64,000 bases of DNA from Rotaria socialis (taxonomy: Eukaryota; Rotifera; Eurotatoria; Philodinida; Philodinidae). Where the stretch lies: positions 62,001 to 126,000 of the forward strand of contig CAJNYU010002647.1 in the NCBI GenBank assembly GCA_905331475.1. The letters are read 5' to 3'. The position numbers and the translations under genes were made by a program. Positions 60,198 to 64,000 of the stretch are shown here, in pieces. The number at the start of each line of letters is the position of its first letter. The stretch's first letter is position 1. The notes beneath the pieces were generated by a model. That model was not told the DNA's origin, ran no database searches, and worked only from the letters and a program-made list of their open reading frames with translations.

Positions 60198-62178
60198 GAT
60201 AAATGTCAATTGTATTGAAACTATTCGATAGCGGTGTTAATAAGAAAAAAAATCATTATATTGAATAGAATGCAAGGTCGATTAGATGATGGAATATGCA
60301 TTGTAGGCTAAAAGTAGATAGAAGCATTACAGTACAAGTGAAACATGATCCTATTGTGTGAGATGTATAGATGAATAGTGTTCGTAAAATTCAAATTTAA
60401 CTTGTTTCTCTGACTGTTCTGTTTCTTCTCAACCATCCAACCTTGAAAACCCTCGATCGAGTAATACTAAACGGATGAGGAATCAGACATATGTTCCATA
60501 GAGGTCGTTAATAATTGGTTTGATAAAAAATTTTTGTTTCGCTTGAACATGAATTTCATTCTTGAACCACAATATTTTTCTTGACAACTTCAGTGTTAAT
60601 AAAGCTGTACGAAAACAATCATACCTATTTCTTGACCATAAGTCATAGTACAAAAGAAAAACCGTTTATTAAGTTAAGAGTTCTATTGACTCAATGATTG
60701 TTGTCTAGTATGTGTTATATAAAGACAAGAAATATGAGAATTTGCTTTTTTTTGTGAAGCCATAATCGTTGCTTTTCATACAATTATTAGTATGCCATTT
60801 GCTTGTGATTGTTTGAATGTTATCTAATCGTAATATACTATTGCACATGCTCGTCTAATCTCATTTTTGTTATGTTATAAAAATTAAATGAATTTTTTCA
60901 AATGTTTGATAAACTACACAAAAACTATTCAACATAAAAGAATCGACCGGGAAATACGATACTAATTGAAAGATATGTTTTAGTAAAGTTGTGTCTTCAT
61001 CTATTATTGTTATATGAATTATTTCCCTCGAAAATTTAAGTACCATGAAAGTTAAGAATAGAAAATGGACAAAATTTTTATATTATAGAATACATTTTAA
61101 TAAATTTCGTCAAAAGTGTAACCTATAGGTTGTGCATGCGACGTAACGCTTCTCTCGTCTTTAGTGTTAAGCTGCGCGTCTAGGTTTCATTTTACATTGG
61201 TCTCTATATTACTACACTTTTTTTTTTCTATCGATTGTATTTTGTGTAAATAACTCGCTATTGTCGTTATGCGCTTTTTGTTTACCTATTCTTTTAACTT
61301 GAACGAAAATAGAATTCGATTGATAGGAAAATATATTGTGTTTTTGTTGTGATTCTTTGCCTTCATTCAATGACTAATAGCATGCACCATCCTGTATTCA
61401 TAGTGTGTATGCGTCGTTAAAATGATCTACATAGACATAAGTGAAAATGAACATGCTCTTCAACGATCGTTATTTACCTTTCAAATCCTCATCATGACAA
61501 ACACGATGGAGTCAAATAATAGTAGATCGGATGATTTCACATTTGATATATGTTTATAATAGTTACCATCATCGATATTGACGATGGTGTTTATATAGAT
61601 TCTATATGAATGTAGTAAATGATGATACATTAGAAAACATAGGCTTTTCTATTTTCAACAAGAATTAGAGACATAGCCTATGATTGAAACTCGATAAAAG
61701 CAACTCTTTTTTTTCTGTTATTATTATAGATATTTTATGTGATTAAAGATTGCCTTGGTCACATAAGAAAAATCTGAATGAACTATTTGCTTGTTAGCTG
61801 AAGCACGTCGATCATCACATTTTGATTCAATGTTGCATTGTATGCAAGAGCTTTCATCTATCCAGCGTAGACTTTTGACTATCACAAAATGTTCTTGTAA
61901 ATATTTTCTTACAGTATGTAATTCATTTTTACAAATATATTTTGGTGAAATATGCAATAGATAGCAACATCGGCGTACTTAATCTCAATAGTAGTATGTT
62001 TTTTGTTTGTATAAATATTTAATGACTGCTATTAAATATGAATCATATTAATCCGTTTTGTAATTGTGTTGAAAGTCCATTATGAAAGTATAAGCTACAT
62101 ATATGACATGACTGCTGAAATTTTGCCTTCGATGCCATCCAAAAAAGGTAACTTCCAACTACTATAAACAGATTTTGA
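60198..62178. other. Upstream flank of HECW, non-coding
   Basis: Should hold the HECW promoter and possibly untranslated first exons. Short frames such as minus-strand 61724-61957 have no family resemblance. No RNA gene was recognised. Confidence 0.4.
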
Positions 62179-62522
62179 ATTCTAACCAGAGATGGGCAAG
62201 TCAAGTCAAAAAATGACTTGAATCGGGTCAAGTCAAGTCAAAAATTATATGTATAGAGAACTTTTATTAATTGAATTTTTGAACTCTAATTTGAAATGTA
62301 GAAGAAAAATACAAATAATAAATCAAAGATGGGCAAGTCAAGTCAAAAAATGACTTCACCTGATGATTTTTTGAATGAATTATGATTCAAATTGACTTGA
62401 CTTGACTTGACTTGACTTGGAATTTTCTTTGGCTTAGCTATGACTTGACTTGAAATTTTCAGAAACTGACTTGACTTGACTTGAGTCGAAAAAACGCTGA
62501 CTTGCCCATCTCTGATTCTAAC
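62179..62522. mobile_element. hAT-like MITE, 328 bp, built of GACTT repeats, with 8-bp target duplication
   Basis: The element at 62187-62514 begins CAGAGATGGGCAAGTCAAGT and ends, on the other strand, CAGAGATGGGCAAGTCAGCG. ATTCTAAC flanks it on both sides (62179-62186 and 62515-62522), an 8-bp target duplication of hAT type. The interior consists largely of GACTTG/CAAGTC units in opposite orientation on the two sides, so the transcript could fold back. A second copy of the left end (AAGATGGGCAAGTCAAGTC) sits inside at about 62326. No coding capacity. Confidence 0.85.
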
Positions 62523-64000
62523 CAATGAGGTTTTTCGTCCGATGCTTCTTTGATAAAACTGAAGTTTGGTCACAACAATTAATTACGTATACGAATAGGA
62601 TCATAATATATTATATTAACAAGGAAATAACACGAAGACATACCTAACAAAATAATACATTCCACACATTCCCCTGTCAACGTCACCTTTACACAAAAGT
62701 ATTACTTTTCCCAATACCAACAAATATCTGAAGAGATGATAATGTTTATATTCCATGCTATTTTCCAACTGACACCTCGACATACTTGTCAATGATATAA
62801 TCAGCTCTAATCAATATGTATGACGAATATTAATTTTCCATCATTCTGAATTATATCTTGTAAACAGTATTCTTTTCTCGCCGCTATGATATATGAAACG
62901 TCATCGATAAAAACTACATAGAGCTACTGTGTGCGATCAACTTCGTTCTTCAAGATGGTTATATTGATTTGATTAAACTTTATAGAGTTCAACTTCTCCT
63001 AGACAAATGAACCATTTACTTCTACATGTCAAGATCATAATAAGAACAAAAAAAATACTTCTTTTTTTATATAATAAATTGATCAGATTTCATTGCCCAT
63101 TATCTTGATTTTTTTATCAAGTAAAGAAAAACCTATATTATTGTTTTTGAAATAGATAGCTTAGAATATCTAGATGATAAATCTACTGAAATATTAATAA
63201 ATCGTTCTTTCCGAAGAGTGAATATACTTTTATAGCCTTTTAGCAAACAAAGACACTTGATATGTTTTATTAGAAATGCCGTAAACGAATCGACTGATCC
63301 TTGATAGTAAGAGTAAAGTCTAGTGACTATTTATTTGTATGAGTCACGTGTAAACAACTTTGTCCATGGTCAATCCATCATCATCATCATCTATATGTTT
63401 ACCATCTGCGTTGATGATTTATTATGAATGTTCAAACTATATGTAACAGGTGTTCGATAAATCATGGATCTTTCGCAATTTTATCAAAATATATTCATAT
63501 GTAATGCTTGAAAATTTGTCGTCTAGAGTTACAAGCAAATTTCAAAGCGAAGTACTCGATATATATGTGTGTTGGAGATTGATGTATAGTAAAATGTAAA
63601 TATTTAGCGAATTAATTAGTATTTTGCCAAATACTACAAGCAAAAACTTGATCGTCAATGATTGATGAATAGCAGTCAGCCAGTACGCCAGCACAAACGA
63701 TCATCTTGCAATCTAGCATGTGGCAATAAACAATACGAAAATATATCTCATAATCTAGAACAATTTAGCTAGGTAGCATTATACGTTTATGACTTAGATC
63801 AGATAAAAATAAAAAGATGTCGATGTTTTGTAAGTAATATAGTTATCTAAAAAATGCAATCAGTGTCTTGGATCATACTTGTAATTCCATATGGTTTTAC
63901 TTTGTGTAATGTACGTTTCACTTAATTTTAATTTATGAACAAAGAATCTCCGTGAACTAAGATAATCAAATTGTAATCTGAAACTTACTAAATAAATAGA
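62523..64000. other. Intergenic, non-coding
   Basis: AT-rich sequence to the end of the window. No open frame above chance, no RNA gene or repeat recognised. Confidence 0.4.

Overview
The window is animal nuclear DNA: very AT-rich, gene-dense, with short (about 50-70 bp) GT-AG introns and clearly metazoan genes (presenilin, Nanos, an HMX-type homeobox gene, HECW, SNAPC1, TMEM185). Compact introns, AT richness, many small DNA transposons and a bacterial-looking gene that now carries an intron together suggest a rotifer, most likely bdelloid. That assignment is inference and no single marker proves it. Three isolated N characters and one 10-N run show a draft assembly.

Layout. 1258-10562 (-): long coiled-coil protein starting with the centrosomin motif 1 (CDK5RAP2/centrosomin type), with a possible decayed gene fragment in an intron near 3.7-4.2 kb. 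10.6-17.6 kb: gene-poor, holding a diverged direct duplication (about 12.18-14.05 and 15.24-17.05 kb) whose first 480 bp are nearly identical. 17663-24735: a dense block of four genes: TMEM185 (+), presenilin (-), SNAPC1 (+) and BPNT1 (+). Presenilin and SNAPC1 are head to head, and SNAPC1 and BPNT1 are only 68 bp apart. 24.7-27.4 kb: mostly non-coding, with a 165-bp hAT-like MITE. 27449-28872 (-): HMX-type homeobox gene followed by about 4.5 kb of non-coding DNA. 33429-34275: an internally deleted MULE-type transposon with inverted ends and an 8-bp target duplication. 34967-36036 (-): START-domain lipid-transfer protein (PCTP-like). 38350-40462 (+): membrane-anchored 5'-nucleotidase-family phosphoesterase. 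40945-41651 (-): Nanos. 42490-42874 (-): small one-pass membrane protein. 43173-44229 (+): unknown basic protein. 44499-46406 (+): Lys/Ser-rich protein ending in a linker-histone-like winged helix. 47509-48303 (+): unknown. 48913-49865 (+): PRPP-binding phosphoribosyltransferase of a bacterial type. 50087-50746 (-): a predicted amidated neuropeptide precursor. 51529-60197 (-): HECW-family HECT ubiquitin ligase with HECW_N, C2, two WW and HECT domains. 60.2-64 kb: non-coding, with a 328-bp hAT-like MITE.

Most genes are single-copy housekeeping or developmental genes without a shared pathway. The most novel-looking items are the neuropeptide precursor at 50.1-50.7 kb, the phosphoribosyltransferase at 48.9-49.9 kb, the reversed linker-histone-like protein at 44.5-46.4 kb, and the three small DNA transposons whose ends and target duplications can be read directly.
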